Assembly: GCA_946183815.1 (NCBI GenBank)
Contig: CAMHDG010000088.1
Span: forward strand, 1-6,537
Direction of reading: 5' to 3'
Length of the DNA stretch: 6,537 nucleotides
Origin: an uncultured bacterium
GTDB taxonomy: Bacteria; Cyanobacteriota; Vampirovibrionia; Gastranaerophilales; Gastranaerophilaceae
The position numbers and the translations under genes are program-made. The number at the start of each line of letters is the position of its first letter. The stretch's first letter is position 1. The notes beneath the pieces were generated by a model. That model made no database searches, had not been told where the DNA came from, and saw nothing but the letters and a program-made list of their open reading frames with translations. Of the stretch, positions 6,240 through 6,537 are shown piece by piece.

Positions 6240-6537
6240 TTAGTTTTTCTCCTCTGTTACTAATTCAACACTTTCTTCTTTTTCTTTTATATTTCTCACA
6301 TATAATTCATCAAGCAACACACAAATTGTTGCAGCCATTGCAGGTCCAAAAAGAACCCCGATAAAACCAAAATATTTTCCGCCTAAAATTAACGACAAGA
6401 AAATAATAGTCGGATGTAAATCCATTAATTTACTGAATGCGTAAGGTCTGACTAAATTGTTTTCAACAAGTTGTGCCAAAACCATAACAACACTTTCTTC
6501 TTTTTCTTTTGAGTTTGCTGTTTTCTTTACTCTGTTT
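6240..6537 (-). CDS. AI-2E (PerM/YdiK) family membrane protein, C-terminal part
   Basis: The frame is open through the window edge, giving about 99 residues. From the Met at 6483-6485 the sequence VLAQLVENNLVRPYAFSKLM, then DLHP, a hydrophobic LILGGKYFG...GVLFGPAMAA and a last helix ending DELY, matches the C-terminal end of this family (family form: xxQxxENNxxxPxxxGxxxxLHP...GG...FGxxGxxxxxPxAA). Members are polytopic permease-like proteins; autoinducer-2 export is named for one member only, and others act in ion or unknown transport. A charged tail follows (KEKEESVELVTEEKN). The 17 codons upstream of the Met encode a polar stretch with KEKEES, where the family normally has a hydrophobic helix. 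That anomaly coincides with a 23-bp direct repeat. The Met itself has no good ribosome site, so I treat the gene as running in from outside the window, with its first 48 or so bases doubtful. Confidence 0.8.
   Translation of the reverse strand, partial: NRVKKTANSKEKEESVVMVLAQLVENNLVRPYAFSKLMDLHPTIIFLSLILGGKYFGFIGVLFGPAMAATICVLLDELYVRNIKEKEESVELVTEEKN
6249..6254 (-). promoter_or_regulatory. Ribosome binding site of the exported-protein gene, inside the AI-2E gene's end
   Basis: GAGGAG on the minus strand lies ten bases before the ATG of the exported-protein gene, within the last codons of the preceding gene. Its position fits coupled translation of the two genes. Confidence 0.7.
6266..6288. 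repeat. 23-bp direct repeat, copy 1
   Basis: This pyrimidine-rich stretch, beginning CAACACTTTCTTC, is identical to 6488-6510. It lies in the tail of the AI-2E-family gene and encodes KEKEESV on the minus strand. The copies are 222 bp (74 codons) apart, so both are read in the same frame. Confidence 0.85.
6488..6510. repeat. 23-bp direct repeat, copy 2
   Basis: Identical to 6266-6288 and also read as KEKEESV. Beyond it, toward the window edge, the encoded protein is polar (NRVKKTANS) and does not match what the AI-2E family has at this point. Confidence 0.85.

Noticed and set aside
6483..6485. ATG as the true start of the AI-2E-family gene
   Set aside because: The frame is open upstream, there is no good ribosome site, and an 81-residue protein would lack most of the family's membrane helices.

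Overview
The window is AT-rich DNA from a diderm bacterium. It encodes an outer-membrane two-partner-secretion transporter and two proteins with Sec signal peptides. The mix of genes would suit an uncultured gut bacterium such as the non-photosynthetic cyanobacterial relatives (Gastranaerophilales/Vampirovibrionia). That placement is only an impression from protein style; there is no rRNA or marker gene here to test it.

Layout. (1) 1-622, minus: the N-terminal two thirds of a cation diffusion facilitator (CDF) metal transporter, cut by the window edge exactly where its cytosolic domain would begin, with an extended -10 promoter just upstream. (2) 749-2821, plus, divergent: a TpsB/ShlB/FhaC-type outer-membrane transporter with a Lys/Glu-rich linker before its POTRA domains and an unusual 106-residue tail after its barrel. 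No TpsA partner is in the window. (3) 2878-3816, plus: a polytopic membrane protein of the phytol/dolichol (polyprenol) kinase superfamily. (4) 3848-4723, minus, convergent: a cytosolic patatin-like lipid hydrolase with an intact Ser-Asp dyad. (5) 4724-5212: a 489-bp gene-free stretch. (6) 5213-6238 and 6240-6537, minus: an unrecognised exported protein placed one base after the end of an AI-2E (PerM) family membrane protein, which runs off the window. The pair ends in a strong intrinsic terminator at 5161-5198.

The most unusual part is the gene-free stretch. It holds a 132-bp MITE-like element (4788-4919) with imperfect terminal inverted repeats, a GC-rich double hairpin and possible ATTT target duplications. 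The element can be read as two smaller inverted-repeat units in opposite orientation, whose terminal stems differ by compensating changes. Both outer ends carry an outward-reading -35-like TGACA. One faces the patatin gene. The other sits 17 bp from a perfect TATAAT and, with a second promoter-like pair at 5009-5038, points into about 150-250 nt of non-coding DNA that ends at the terminator, so an unannotated small RNA is possible.

A second oddity is a perfect 23-bp direct repeat in the AI-2E gene, lying where the protein loses an expected membrane segment. This could be an assembly misjoin or a real rearrangement. No CRISPR, tRNA, rRNA or transposase gene was seen.
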